From: Chloroflexota bacterium
GTDB taxonomy: Bacteria > Chloroflexota > Anaerolineae > B4-G1 > SLSP01
NCBI GenBank assembly: GCA_029555965.1
Contig: JAKQHY010000232.1
Coordinates: 1-35,112 of the forward strand
Direction: 5' to 3'
DNA: 35,112 nt
Shown: positions 1 through 8,982 of the stretch, piece by piece
How the letters are laid out: each line of letters begins with the position of its first letter
Numbering within the stretch: the stretch's first letter is position 1
Made by a program: the position numbers and the translations under genes
Notes under the pieces: generated by a model
Database searches by the model: none
What the model was told of the DNA's origin: nothing
Seen by the model: only the letters and a program-made list of their open reading frames with translations

Positions 1-1263
1 GGGTATCCAGCGGAAGACCTGGTCGGCTACGTCGAAGGGACGGCGTTGGTGTTTGCGCTGCGCGAGACAATGCTCAGCGGCGGCCCGTTCAGCATCCGGC
101 ATTATCAAAACGACGCGAGCGAGGTCTTCTGGGCCGACGGGGCGGCGGGCGGCGGGGCCGGCGTCATTGTGTTGCCGTGCGGCGCGGGCAAAACCATCGT
201 CGGCATGGTGGCGATGGCGAAGGTACAGGCCAACACGTTGATTCTCACCCCCAGCACGGTGGCCGCCCGCCAGTGGCGCGAGGAGCTGCTGGACAAGACG
301 ACGGTTTCGCCCGATCTCATCGGGGAATATACGGGTGAGACGAAGGACATCCGGCCCATCACCGTGGCGACTTACCAAATTCTCACCTACCGCAAACGGG
401 GCGCTAAGGGGAAGAATCTGCCGCTGGCCGAGGAATTCCCGCACTTCGGGTTGTTCGACGCCGGCGACTGGGGGCTGATTATCTACGACGAGGTTCACCT
501 GCTGCCGGCGCCCATCTTCCGCATCACTGCCGAGTTGCAGACGCGCCGCCGCCTGGGTCTGACCGCCACCCTGGTGCGCGAGGACGGCCTGGAAGAGGAC
601 GTGTTCTCGCTCATCGGGCCGAAGAAATACGACGTGCCCTGGCACGATTTGGAACGGCAGGGCTGGATTGCGCCGGCCATCTGCTACGAAATCCGGGTGG
701 AGATGCCGGAGACCGAGCGGCTGGAGTACATTATGGCCGAGCAGCGCCAGAAGTATCACCTCGCGGCCAACAATTCCGTCAAGCTCGACATTCTGGACCG
801 GCTGCTCAAGTATCATCAAGGCGAGCACATCTTGATCATCGGGATGTATCTCGACCAGCTTGAGGTGATTGCCAAACGTTACGATTACCCCATCATCACC
901 GGCAAGACGACCATCACCGAACGCGAAAAGCTCTACGACCAGTTCCGCCGGGGGGAAATCACCACACTGGTGGTGTCCAAAGTCGCCAACTTCTCCATTG
1001 ACCTGCCGGACGCCAGCGTCGCCATCCAGATTTCCGGCACGTTCGGCTCGCGTCAGGAAGAGGCGCAGCGGCTCGGCCGCATCCTGCGGCCCAAGTCCGA
1101 TGGCCGCCAGGCCTACTTTTACACCATCGTCAGCAAAGAAACAGTGGATCAAGATTACAGCGCCAACCGCCAACGGTTCCTCACCGAACAAGGGTATCGC
1201 TATTTGATTCTCTACGACGAGGAAATTCCCGGTGCGCTGCCGCACACACAACACCCCGCTTAA
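1..1263 (+). CDS. XPB/Rad25-family DNA helicase, 5' end cut off by the window
   Basis: The reading frame is open to base 1, so the N-terminus lies outside the window; the first in-frame start codon inside it is GTG at 46. Numbering from that GTG, an SF2 helicase core is visible: Walker A with GAGKT at residues 46-50, a DEVH box (YDEVHLLP) near 147-154, motif III TAT at 173-175, the XPB-type RED motif (178-180), and a C-terminal motif VI (QRLGRILRPK). XPB proteins are 3'-5' ATP-dependent DNA translocases; the eukaryotic one opens promoters and damage sites in TFIIH, while bacterial roles are poorly defined. It is followed 20 bp downstream by two helicase-associated proteins on the same strand, suggesting one complex. 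Family assignment is firm; cellular role is inference. Confidence 0.93.
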   Translation, partial: GYPAEDLVGYVEGTALVFALRETMLSGGPFSIRHYQNDASEVFWADGAAGGGAGVIVLPCGAGKTIVGMVAMAKVQANTLILTPSTVAARQWREELLDKTTVSPDLIGEYTGETKDIRPITVATYQILTYRKRGAKGKNLPLAEEFPHFGLFDAGDWGLIIYDEVHLLPAPIFRITAELQTRRRLGLTATLVREDGLEEDVFSLIGPKKYDVPWHDLERQGWIAPAICYEIRVEMPETERLEYIMAEQRQKYHLAANNSVKLDILDRLLKYHQGEHILIIGMYLDQLEVIAKRYDYPIITGKTTITEREKLYDQFRRGEITTLVVSKVANFSIDLPDASVAIQISGTFGSRQEEAQRLGRILRPKSDGRQAYFYTIVSKETVDQDYSANRQRFLTEQGYRYLILYDEEIPGALPHTQHPA

Positions 1264-1283
1264 AAGCAAGCAACGGATGGCTT

Positions 1284-3188
1284 ATGGCTATTTCTAATCC
1301 CCCAACCGACCTGACGCCGGAACTGCGTTATCACTGGGCGGAGCCGCCCGCGTCCAAACCGCTGGACATCGGCCCCGATTGGATCCATCCTGCCCTCCCG
1401 GCCAGCGACGAGTTGGCGGCGAATCTGGCCGGATATGAATGGAAGACCCCGTTCCTCCGCGACCAGATTGCCGGCCTGGGGGTAACGCCGCAGGGACGCA
1501 CGCGCGCACAGTTGGTGCAGCAGTTTGCGGAAGCGTTTTTAGACCCCACCAGAGTACAGCGCAGTTACCACAGTCTGAACGAAGAGGAACAACAGTTCTA
1601 CGTTTACCTGCTGCTCTACACGTATCTGGAGAATCTGCAAACCACGCCGACGCCGTTAAACCAACTGAGCCATTTTTCTCAGTCGCGCCCCATCATGACC
1701 CGCGCCATTCATAAAGCGGGATTGGGCATGCGGGATGCAGATGACACCTTTTTTATTCCCCATGAACTCTTGTCCCTGCTGCCGCCGCTGTCCCTGCCGT
1801 TGCCGGAAATCCCCGAACCAGCGCAGTTTGTCAAAGCCGCCGATCCCTACCTGCTCGTCTCGCAGATCCAACAGTGGATGGGGCTGCTGCAAAGTCATAC
1901 CGGCTTACTGCGCCCGCGCCTGCGCTGGAAAATTCCCGAAGTTTCGTATTACACCCAAAACGTCCCAGCGTGGCCGCCGACACCCGACTATGCCCGACAA
2001 ATTCTGACGCCCACCCCTTTCCAGGGTCTGATCGCCCTCTATCCACCGGAATCCTACCCCGACGCGGCAACACTGGAGACCTGGCAAACAGCGTTGAGCC
2101 TCTCAACACCGATGATCGATCTGCTGTACCAGGTGCTGATCAACGCGCGCGTGATCATGCCGGGCAATCCGGTGAAGCTGGACGAACAGGTGGCGCAACA
2201 ATGGTTGATGGCATCGCCGGGTCGGCAAGTAACCTTCATCTATCAACTTTACCGGAATGTGGGCATGTGGGGGGAGTGGTGGCCGGCGTGGCAAGCAGGG
2301 CGCGTGCAGGTCTACTGGAATTACATCAACACCTGGCAGATGGCCGGCGTGGAACGCACCCTGATGACGGCGCACACGATGCTGCGCTGGGCATGGCTCG
2401 ATCTGTTGGCGCTGTTGCCTCACGCCGTCTGGCTGCCCCTGGACAAGGTGCTGGAATTCTTCTTGCAGTTGTTCCCAAAGCCGGAGGCGCATTATTACGC
2501 GCAGGGACTTACCTTTAAGCACACCGATGGCTGGGCGGGATTCTTGCGGCTCACCCTGAACGCCATCCTCGGCGGTCTACTCCATCATCTGGGAATGGTG
2601 GATGTGGCGCCCGATCTGGCAAATCCGATCGCCTTCCGGTTGCATCACTTGCAAGATCTGCATTGGGGGCGGCTGACAGAGTTCCCCTTTGCCGAGACGC
2701 AGCCGTTGACGGCCCAGTCCGTGAAATATGTACCCCAGGGCGACTATCTGGAAATCACACCCCCGGCTTCGGCGGAATTCCTCAACACCGTGCAGCGGTG
2801 GGCCAAGCCGGCCGGTCTTTCTCAAAACCGGCTGCACTATCGGCCGGACGTAGCTCGCCTGCACACCGTCTTTGAGGCAGGCGAGACACCCGAAACCCTC
2901 GCCGCGCAGTGGCGCGCGCACGGCAACTTTCCGCCGCCGGCCGAAATCGCGCATTGGTGGCAGCATTGGTGGGAACGCTACGGCCACGTCCGCCTCTATC
3001 CGCACCAGGCGGCCCTGATGACGCGCGACGAGTTCACGCTTCAGGAATTGCAGGTGGCGCTGCCCTCTCTGCGCGAGGCCATCATGGGACTGGTGACACC
3101 CCGCGCCGCCCTGCTGCCGGCGGAAAAAGTGGGGCAGGTGCTCAAAGACCTGGAACGGCAGGGGTATATGCCCAAGGAGGAAGACTAG
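1284..3188 (+). CDS. helicase-associated protein, partner of XPB (634 aa)
   Basis: A 634-residue soluble-looking protein with no signal peptide or membrane segment. I do not recognise its N-terminal 480 residues, which are rich in Trp, Leu and Pro. The C-terminal part, about 485-600, resembles the module I see in the next gene: a GDYLEIT strand, then FEAGETPETL, then a Trp-rich GHVRLY segment, matching GQVILQPDF, FQRGETPESM and YERIVIRR in the neighbour. That module resembles the helicase conserved C-terminal / XPB N-terminal-like domain (Pfam Helicase_C_3 type). It starts 20 bp after the XPB stop and ends 4 bp before the next gene, so the three are probably cotranscribed. I infer a non-catalytic cofactor of the helicase. 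Confidence 0.75.
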   Translation: MAISNPPTDLTPELRYHWAEPPASKPLDIGPDWIHPALPASDELAANLAGYEWKTPFLRDQIAGLGVTPQGRTRAQLVQQFAEAFLDPTRVQRSYHSLNEEEQQFYVYLLLYTYLENLQTTPTPLNQLSHFSQSRPIMTRAIHKAGLGMRDADDTFFIPHELLSLLPPLSLPLPEIPEPAQFVKAADPYLLVSQIQQWMGLLQSHTGLLRPRLRWKIPEVSYYTQNVPAWPPTPDYARQILTPTPFQGLIALYPPESYPDAATLETWQTALSLSTPMIDLLYQVLINARVIMPGNPVKLDEQVAQQWLMASPGRQVTFIYQLYRNVGMWGEWWPAWQAGRVQVYWNYINTWQMAGVERTLMTAHTMLRWAWLDLLALLPHAVWLPLDKVLEFFLQLFPKPEAHYYAQGLTFKHTDGWAGFLRLTLNAILGGLLHHLGMVDVAPDLANPIAFRLHHLQDLHWGRLTEFPFAETQPLTAQSVKYVPQGDYLEITPPASAEFLNTVQRWAKPAGLSQNRLHYRPDVARLHTVFEAGETPETLAAQWRAHGNFPPPAEIAHWWQHWWERYGHVRLYPHQAALMTRDEFTLQELQVALPSLREAIMGLVTPRAALLPAEKVGQVLKDLERQGYMPKEED

Positions 3189-3192
3189 CCCC

Positions 3193-5427
3193 ATGGAAAG
3201 CCTGAAAACCTCCCTGGACGCCTACCACATGAACACGCTCAAAGAAGTGGCCGCATATCTGCAACTTGAGCCTTATCAGGTATCGGCGCGCAAGGAGCAG
3301 TTGATTGACGAACTGGTGCGCGCCATCCGCGCGCGGGCCGGGTCGCGCGACTTTATCCGCGCGCTGACCGAAGCCGAGCGCGCGGTGCTGGCCCTGCTTC
3401 TGAACGCCAACCGGCCAACCCATATCGCCGATCTCAATCTGCCGTTGATGATGGCCGGTCTGGTCTACGTGGATGGCTACGAGGCGACGGCCCATTTGCC
3501 GCTGGCGAAACAAATCGTCATGAATTTATTGCGGCGCGGTCTGGTCGTGAACCTGACAGATCCAGGCAATATGAGTACCCGGCGCACCTTTGAGACCGTG
3601 CAAACCATCAGCCTGGCCCCGGAGGTCGAGGCGGCTTTGCCCCGCGATATGCTGCCGATGCCCGAACCAAAGGGGCTGCACAGCCTCGCCGCGCCACCCG
3701 CCCGCATTGTCAGCGGGGAACCAGCGCAGTTTTTGCGCCAATTGTTCTTCATCTGGGCGGAATTGCGTCGCCAACCGGGCAAGCAACTCAAAGCAGGCGG
3801 CCTCGGCAAACGCGACCTGCGCCGGATTGCTGAAAGTCTGAAGATTGACCCAGATGCCGGCGCCGAGCGCATGGCGTGGATGTATGCGCTGTTGCAAGCC
3901 CTCAACCTGATCGAGACCCATGACGAAGTTGTCCGTGCCGCCGAAGGGGACGCTATCACCTTGTTCTGGAACGCGCGCCTCAGCACGCAATTGCGCGAGA
4001 TTTTGAGAGTTTACCCTAAAGTGACTCTGGAACTGGCCGCCGACACCTCAGTCTTATCCCAATATTCCTATTATGCGCACATTCCCCTCAAACCGTCGGC
4101 GCAGATTCGCCAAAGCGTGCTGGATGTCCTCGCCAAAGTGGCGGCGACGTCCTGGCTGCCGTTCTCCCTTTTCCTGGCGCTCCTGACCGGAGGGCGTCCC
4201 GGCGCACTGACCATTGACGATTACAACCGCAACATTATGTACAGCAACCTGCGCTGGTACGCCGCCAAAAATCGGGAGCAGTTAGAGGCCGCGCTGCTGC
4301 AACTGGATCGTGACGCGATCTTGTGTGTCCTGCACGAACTACAAATCCTCGGCATCGTGGATTTGGGATACAACGAAGGCAGCGCCCTGACCGGCGGGCA
4401 GGCGCCGCTCGCCCTGCAAGTAACCGGGCTGGCTCACGCCCACTTCAGCAACACCCCCATTGCCGACGCCCCCCCCACGGACGGTCAGGTGATCTTGCAG
4501 CCCGACTTCCAAATCCTGGCGTTGGGGCCGGTGGCGCTGCGCACGCTGGCTAACCTGGAACGCTTCGCCGAGCGCGAGAAGTTTGACGAAAGCGTGGTGG
4601 CCTACCGCCTGACCCGCGACAGCGCCTACCTCGCCTTCCAACGGGGCGAAACTCCGGAATCCATGCAGGCTGTTTTGCAGGAAGCCACCGGTATTCCTGT
4701 GCCCCAGAACATTGCCCGCTCCCTGGAAGAATGGGGAGGGCAGTACGAACGCATCGTGATACGGCGGCACGTCACGATCCTGCAATTGGACGATCCCCAA
4801 ATCCTGGAGCAGTTATTGGCCGACGCCATCCTGCGCCGTTACCTGCACCGCATGGACGACCACACAGCCTGGTTGAACAACGAGCACACGGCCAAAGTGG
4901 AGCAACGGCTGTGGATGCTGGAAATGCTGCCCACCTACTCCCAGGGGCCGGAAACCGATCTCCCGCACAGCCTGCGCTGGAAAGAGGAGCATCTGGCGCC
5001 GCGCCATCCCATGCCCAGCCTCTACGTGACTGGCACCATTCGTCGGATCGCCGCGCCGTGCGACGGCGGCTGGCAATTGACGCCGCAAACCGTCCGGGCT
5101 GCGGTCGCCACCGGGATGCCGATACCGGACATGATTGCACTGCTCGAAAAGATGACCGGCGCGCCGCTTTCCCCGGAATGGCAAAAACAGCTCAAGGCGT
5201 GGGGCAGCCACTTTGGCGCGGCGCAACTGGCGCAAGTGCTGCTGTTGCGGCTGGAGAGCGCGGAGGCCCTCCAGGAGCTGCGCCACGCCGACCGCCGCCT
5301 GAGTCGTTGGCTGCGCCCGCTGCCCCAGGGGGATGGCGTGGCGATCGTGAACGAGGCGCACTGGGACGAAGCGCGGGAAATTCTTGCCGAGTGGGGCGTC
5401 ACCGTGACCGAAACGCCCTGGTGGTAG
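3193..5427 (+). CDS. helicase-associated (Helicase_C_3-type) protein, partner of XPB (744 aa)
   Basis: The ATG at 3193 is preceded by a strong Shine-Dalgarno AAGGAGG at 3174-3180, inside the end of the upstream gene. The first 60 residues (DAYHMNTLKEVAAYLQL ... LIDELVRAIR) resemble a SAP-like or winged-helix start seen in helicase-associated proteins. Residues about 430-550 form a recognisable helicase-associated module: VILQPDFQILALGP, then FQRGETPESM, then YERIVIRRHVTILQL. There is no Walker A or DExH box, so it is not itself a helicase. In actinobacteria and Chloroflexota, proteins of this type commonly lie beside XPB. Related domains form the XPB N-terminus and contact p52 in TFIIH, so a clutch or loader role is plausible but inferred. 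Confidence 0.8.
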   Translation: MESLKTSLDAYHMNTLKEVAAYLQLEPYQVSARKEQLIDELVRAIRARAGSRDFIRALTEAERAVLALLLNANRPTHIADLNLPLMMAGLVYVDGYEATAHLPLAKQIVMNLLRRGLVVNLTDPGNMSTRRTFETVQTISLAPEVEAALPRDMLPMPEPKGLHSLAAPPARIVSGEPAQFLRQLFFIWAELRRQPGKQLKAGGLGKRDLRRIAESLKIDPDAGAERMAWMYALLQALNLIETHDEVVRAAEGDAITLFWNARLSTQLREILRVYPKVTLELAADTSVLSQYSYYAHIPLKPSAQIRQSVLDVLAKVAATSWLPFSLFLALLTGGRPGALTIDDYNRNIMYSNLRWYAAKNREQLEAALLQLDRDAILCVLHELQILGIVDLGYNEGSALTGGQAPLALQVTGLAHAHFSNTPIADAPPTDGQVILQPDFQILALGPVALRTLANLERFAEREKFDESVVAYRLTRDSAYLAFQRGETPESMQAVLQEATGIPVPQNIARSLEEWGGQYERIVIRRHVTILQLDDPQILEQLLADAILRRYLHRMDDHTAWLNNEHTAKVEQRLWMLEMLPTYSQGPETDLPHSLRWKEEHLAPRHPMPSLYVTGTIRRIAAPCDGGWQLTPQTVRAAVATGMPIPDMIALLEKMTGAPLSPEWQKQLKAWGSHFGAAQLAQVLLLRLESAEALQELRHADRRLSRWLRPLPQGDGVAIVNEAHWDEAREILAEWGVTVTETPWW

Positions 5428-5475
5428 CGTAGCGAGCGCATCACAATCGCAATGGATTTGCAATCCACCTGGCTC

Positions 5476-5503
5476 TTGGCATGGCAGGCAATAATGTTAT
5501 AAT
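5476..5503 (+). promoter_or_regulatory. sigma70-type promoter of the TPR gene
   Basis: The -35 box TTGGCA (5476-5481) and a perfect -10 box TATAAT (5498-5503) are separated by 16 bp. They lie about 60 bp upstream of the ATG at 5567, in the gap after the XPB cluster. Confidence 0.75.
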
Positions 5504-5566
5504 CTAGGTACATTAGAAAAGCTCGTTCATCCGTTATGCCTGATCCAAATTGTCGTGGAGGCCAAC

Positions 5567-6241
5567 ATGAACCCAACACTAACAAGTCCCGCCAAACGCA
5601 AGAAAGCAGAAGCTCTCTACCAGGAAGCCCTGGAAGCCCACCTTCGCTGGGACATGGATCAGGCTGTCAAAAATTTGGAAGCGGCCCTGGAATTGACCCC
5701 GGACAACGCTTCGTATCACATGACCCTTGCCCAAATCCTCTCCCGCGCCGAAGACTTTGACCGCGCTCTGCGCGCACTGGCGAACTACCTGCGCCTGGCC
5801 CCAGACTCCAAAGTGGCCGACCGTATCGAGCAGTTATTTGCCAGCGGGTTGGACCCGGTGGAGGAAGTGCTCACCAACAAGATGAAGTCAGCGCGGCAAC
5901 CGTTAGACATCATCGGGGCCGCGATTCAAATGTGGATGGAATTCATCATTGCGATGGGAGAAGACCCCCTGCCCATTCCCAAGCCGGAAACCTGGGCAGC
6001 GGCGCTGGATTACACTGTGCGCAAACTCAATCTGCGGGATGCGTCTCTGGACGATCTGGCAGCACTCTATGCCGTCAACGGTGAAACCATCCGCAAACAT
6101 CATAAAGAGATCGTCAAAAGCCTGGATATCATGCCCTGCGACTATCGCTACTTTACCGGATCGCAAAACCCATTGGATAAATTAGTCGAAGCGGCCGAGT
6201 TGTTAGAAGAACTGGAAACACGGTTTGCTCAGGAAGCATAA
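5567..6241 (+). CDS. TPR-repeat protein (224 aa)
   Basis: Two in-frame starts are possible, GTG 5555 and ATG 5567. I choose ATG because GGAGG (5557-5561) sits 5 bases upstream of it and overlaps the GTG. Residues about 10-85 form two TPR-like helical pairs (EALYQEALEAHLRWDMDQAVKNL, then YHMTLAQILSRAEDFDRALRAL). The remaining 140 residues are helical, acidic and unrecognised. No signal peptide or membrane segment is visible, so it is probably cytosolic. It has its own promoter and terminator, so it is a single-gene unit. TPRs are protein-binding scaffolds; the partner is unknown. Confidence 0.82.
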   Translation: MNPTLTSPAKRKKAEALYQEALEAHLRWDMDQAVKNLEAALELTPDNASYHMTLAQILSRAEDFDRALRALANYLRLAPDSKVADRIEQLFASGLDPVEEVLTNKMKSARQPLDIIGAAIQMWMEFIIAMGEDPLPIPKPETWAAALDYTVRKLNLRDASLDDLAALYAVNGETIRKHHKEIVKSLDIMPCDYRYFTGSQNPLDKLVEAAELLEELETRFAQEA

Positions 6242-6259
6242 AACGTTGGGAAAATCGTA

Positions 6260-6287
6260 GCGGGGGCCAAATAGCCCCCGCTTTTTT
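6260..6287 (+). terminator. Rho-independent terminator after the TPR gene
   Basis: A perfect 8-bp GC stem (GCGGGGGC at 6260-6267, GCCCCCGC at 6274-6281) has a 6-nt loop and is followed by six T residues (6282-6287). It ends the plus-strand TPR gene and may also slow the convergent minus-strand operon that ends at 6320. Confidence 0.9.
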
Positions 6288-6319
6288 ATGCAAAACACGC
6301 GCTAAAGCGCCCGATGCAG

Positions 6320-7648
6320 TTACCCCACCAACAGGATCAATAGATCGTTGACGTTGGTGCCGGTTGGGCCGGTGTGCAACAAAGCGCCCGCGGCTTCCAA
6401 ACAAGGATAGGCATTGTTCTCGGCTAGGGCGCGCTGTCCCTCCCAGCCAAGCTGTCGCGCCCTTGACGCCGTCTGTCCATCCACGATGGCGCCAGCGGCA
6501 TCAGTCGGCCCATCCGTGCCGTCCGTCGCCAACGCCAGCAGAGCGACATCCGCCACACCCTCAAGCGCCAGCGCGGCGGAGAGCGCCAATTCCTGGTTGC
6601 GTCCGCCCTTCCCCGCGCCGCGCACGGTCACGGTCGTCTCACCGCCCCACACCAGACATGCCGGCGGCGCGAGCGGTTCGCCATACCGTCGTATGCTTTT
6701 CGCCAACGCTGCGCCCACTTTGGCGACCTCGCGCGCCTCGCCCTCAATCAACGTAGAGAGTAGCAGCGCATGGTATCCGCGCTCGCGGGCGGCGGCGGTC
6801 ACCGCCAGGGCCGCGCTGCGATTGGACCCAATGCGCACATTCTGAACGGAGGCAAAGAGTGGGTCCCCCGGTTTAGGGGTCTCCGGGATTTGCCCGGCCA
6901 TCCCCAACTCCAAATGACGCCGCACGGCCAGGGGGGCTTGAGGCTCCAGCGCGTACCGCTGTAACACCGCCTGCGCATCCGCATAAGTTGTGGGATCGGG
7001 CGCCGTCAACCCCGAGGCAATGACATCGAGGGAGTCGCCCACTACATCGGAGAGAATCAGGGCGGCGACCCGCGCTGGCGCAGCCCAGCGCGCCAATTGC
7101 CCGCCGGATAATCGGGAGAGGTGTTTGCGCAGCGCGTTCAACTCGCCAATCGTAGCCCCCGCGCGCAAGAGGGCCGCGGTCAATGCTTGCAAGTCATCCA
7201 GCGTCAGTGCGCCGGCCGGGCACGGTGTCAGCGCCGAGGCGCCCCCAGAGAGCAACACCAAGACCAGATCATCCGCCGTGGTTGTTGCCAACAGAGAAAG
7301 GATTGCTTGCGCCCCAGTCAATCCGGCGGCATCGGGGACAGGGTGTCCCGCTTCGATGATTTGCAGAGACGCTGGCAAAGTATGCCCGACGGCGTGCCCG
7401 TACTTGGTGACGACGACTCCGGTATTCAGCCGTTCTCCCAGGCGTTGCGCAACGGCAGAGGCCATCGGTATCGCGGCCTTCCCCACCGCGACCAACAACA
7501 CGCGCGCCCTGGCGTCCAAAACATAAATCTGATTGCCCACTTGAAGCCGCGCGCCATCCCATTGCAAGAAGCGTACCACGGCGCGGGCCGGGTCAACGGC
7601 GGCCAAGGCGACCGCTTGGAAATGGGCTAAATCGCCGTTCAAATCCAC
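6320..7648 (-). CDS. glycerate 2-kinase, MOFRL family
   Basis: The 442-residue length fits the glycerate 2-kinase (GckA/TtuD) family, which phosphorylates D-glycerate to 2-phosphoglycerate with ATP in serine-cycle, tartrate or sugar-acid breakdown. The N-terminal half contains the Gly-rich VLLSGGASALTPCP segment. The C-terminal MOFRL domain shows DGTDGPTDAAG (from 376) and GPTGTNVNDL (427-436), both characteristic. The start is GTG at 7648, preceded by GAGG with a 5-nt spacer, and lies 7 bp after the stop of the solute-binding lipoprotein gene. It is last in a three-gene minus-strand unit with a glycosidase and a sugar-binding lipoprotein, suggesting a carbohydrate or sugar-acid route. Confidence 0.92.
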   Translation of the reverse strand: MDLNGDLAHFQAVALAAVDPARAVVRFLQWDGARLQVGNQIYVLDARARVLLVAVGKAAIPMASAVAQRLGERLNTGVVVTKYGHAVGHTLPASLQIIEAGHPVPDAAGLTGAQAILSLLATTTADDLVLVLLSGGASALTPCPAGALTLDDLQALTAALLRAGATIGELNALRKHLSRLSGGQLARWAAPARVAALILSDVVGDSLDVIASGLTAPDPTTYADAQAVLQRYALEPQAPLAVRRHLELGMAGQIPETPKPGDPLFASVQNVRIGSNRSAALAVTAAARERGYHALLLSTLIEGEAREVAKVGAALAKSIRRYGEPLAPPACLVWGGETTVTVRGAGKGGRNQELALSAALALEGVADVALLALATDGTDGPTDAAGAIVDGQTASRARQLGWEGQRALAENNAYPCLEAAGALLHTGPTGTNVNDLLILLVG

Positions 7649-7655
7649 GCTGGCC

Positions 7656-8969
7656 TCACTTGCGCAGGTTTGTCAACGCATACGTGGCAGCTTCTTCCGG
7701 CGAGGACACCTCACCTTTCAACAAAGCCAACATCCCGGACTGAAGTGCGCGTCGCACGGGCAGGTTCACCTGAGGTGGTGGTTCAGGAACAGCATTTTGC
7801 AACAACTGCGTCAAGAAAACATGGTCATCGGGCAAAAGTCCCCACTCTGCAATGGCCGAACGGCGCGTCGGGACCAACAGTGTGGCGCGCGTCAGATCGC
7901 CCATTTGATTAGGGGAAGAGAGCCACAGCGCCAGTTGTAAAGCCGCTTCCTGGCGAAATGGATCGGTGGCGACTATCGCCAATGTCCAGCCATGGGCGAT
8001 GGTAATCGGCGTCCCCTGAATTGTGGGCGCCCAACCTGGCAACGAACCATTCCGCGGGCCGGCCCAATAAAGGCCAATAGGAACCGGAGTGAGCCGTCCG
8101 ATTCCCTTCTGGTAGGTATCCCAACAAGAGACCGCGTCAACGAGCGTGAGCGTGCGCTCTGTATTGATCAAGTTGCGCGCTTTCAATTCGGCAAAGAAAC
8201 GATAGAGCTGTTCCAGCAAAGCGGGGTCGAGCGTCGGGGCGCCCGTGGCATCCACCACAACCCCGCCATTGCCCAGGTACATGGATAACAAGGCGTCATC
8301 GGCATAGCCGTTAACGGGCGCAGCAGGAAACAGCAACGAATACCCCCGCGTCAACACGTCAGTCCACGAAAAAGGCGGGGTTGTGGAAATACCACTGCGA
8401 TAGGCCATCTGATCGGCGCGCGCCACCCAGGGGATCCCGTAAACCGTGGCGTCGCTCCGCAAGCCCGGCCAAGCGAATGGGAAGAAATCGCTCTGAACCC
8501 ATGCCGTACTGCTGATGGGCTGCACGAAACCTCCGGCCACAGCCGCGGTGAGATCATTTTGGTTCAACACGATCAAATCAGGCAAGACTGTGGGCGCAGC
8601 GACATAAGCGGTGCTTAACAAACTATACAATCCCCCCGCTCCCGTGGCTTTTTTCACAATGACCTGCACCTGGACATCGGGGTAAATATCCGAGAAAGCC
8701 AGAAGTTGCTCGTTAAGAATTCCCGCGCCGCTGGTTTCATCATAAGGGTTTAGAAAATCCGGCACCCATAGCTGCAACGTCACTGCCGAGGGGAGAGGGG
8801 TAGCGGTAGGCACGGCGGTCAGTGGCGGCGCGGACGTGACCGTCGGGAGGGGAGAAAAAGTTGTCCCTGGTTCTGGTGAAACCGCTGGCGTCGTTTTAGC
8901 GCAGCCAGCGATCCAGAGTAAAAGCATCCACAAAATTAGCCTGAACAGGCGCGGTTGGGGCTTCCTCAT
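7656..8969 (-). CDS. extracellular sugar-type solute-binding lipoprotein (ABC family 1)
   Basis: The start at 8969 gives 437 residues beginning MRKPQPRLFRLILWMLLLW, a typical lipoprotein signal with lipobox IAGC. A longer frame starts at 9041 but would overlap the upstream gene and put 24 residues before the signal. After the cysteine comes a Pro/Thr/Ser-rich linker of about 45 residues, then a family-1 extracellular binding fold (LQLWVPDFLNPYDE at its start, AIVATDPFRQEAALQLALWLSSPNQMG near the end). It should be tethered outside the membrane and bind a sugar or oligosaccharide. No ABC permease or ATPase gene lies next to it, which is odd for a transporter component. Confidence 0.85.
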   Translation of the reverse strand: MRKPQPRLFRLILWMLLLWIAGCAKTTPAVSPEPGTTFSPLPTVTSAPPLTAVPTATPLPSAVTLQLWVPDFLNPYDETSGAGILNEQLLAFSDIYPDVQVQVIVKKATGAGGLYSLLSTAYVAAPTVLPDLIVLNQNDLTAAVAGGFVQPISSTAWVQSDFFPFAWPGLRSDATVYGIPWVARADQMAYRSGISTTPPFSWTDVLTRGYSLLFPAAPVNGYADDALLSMYLGNGGVVVDATGAPTLDPALLEQLYRFFAELKARNLINTERTLTLVDAVSCWDTYQKGIGRLTPVPIGLYWAGPRNGSLPGWAPTIQGTPITIAHGWTLAIVATDPFRQEAALQLALWLSSPNQMGDLTRATLLVPTRRSAIAEWGLLPDDHVFLTQLLQNAVPEPPPQVNLPVRRALQSGMLALLKGEVSSPEEAATYALTNLRK

Positions 8970-8982
8970 CAGTCTTGTCCGT

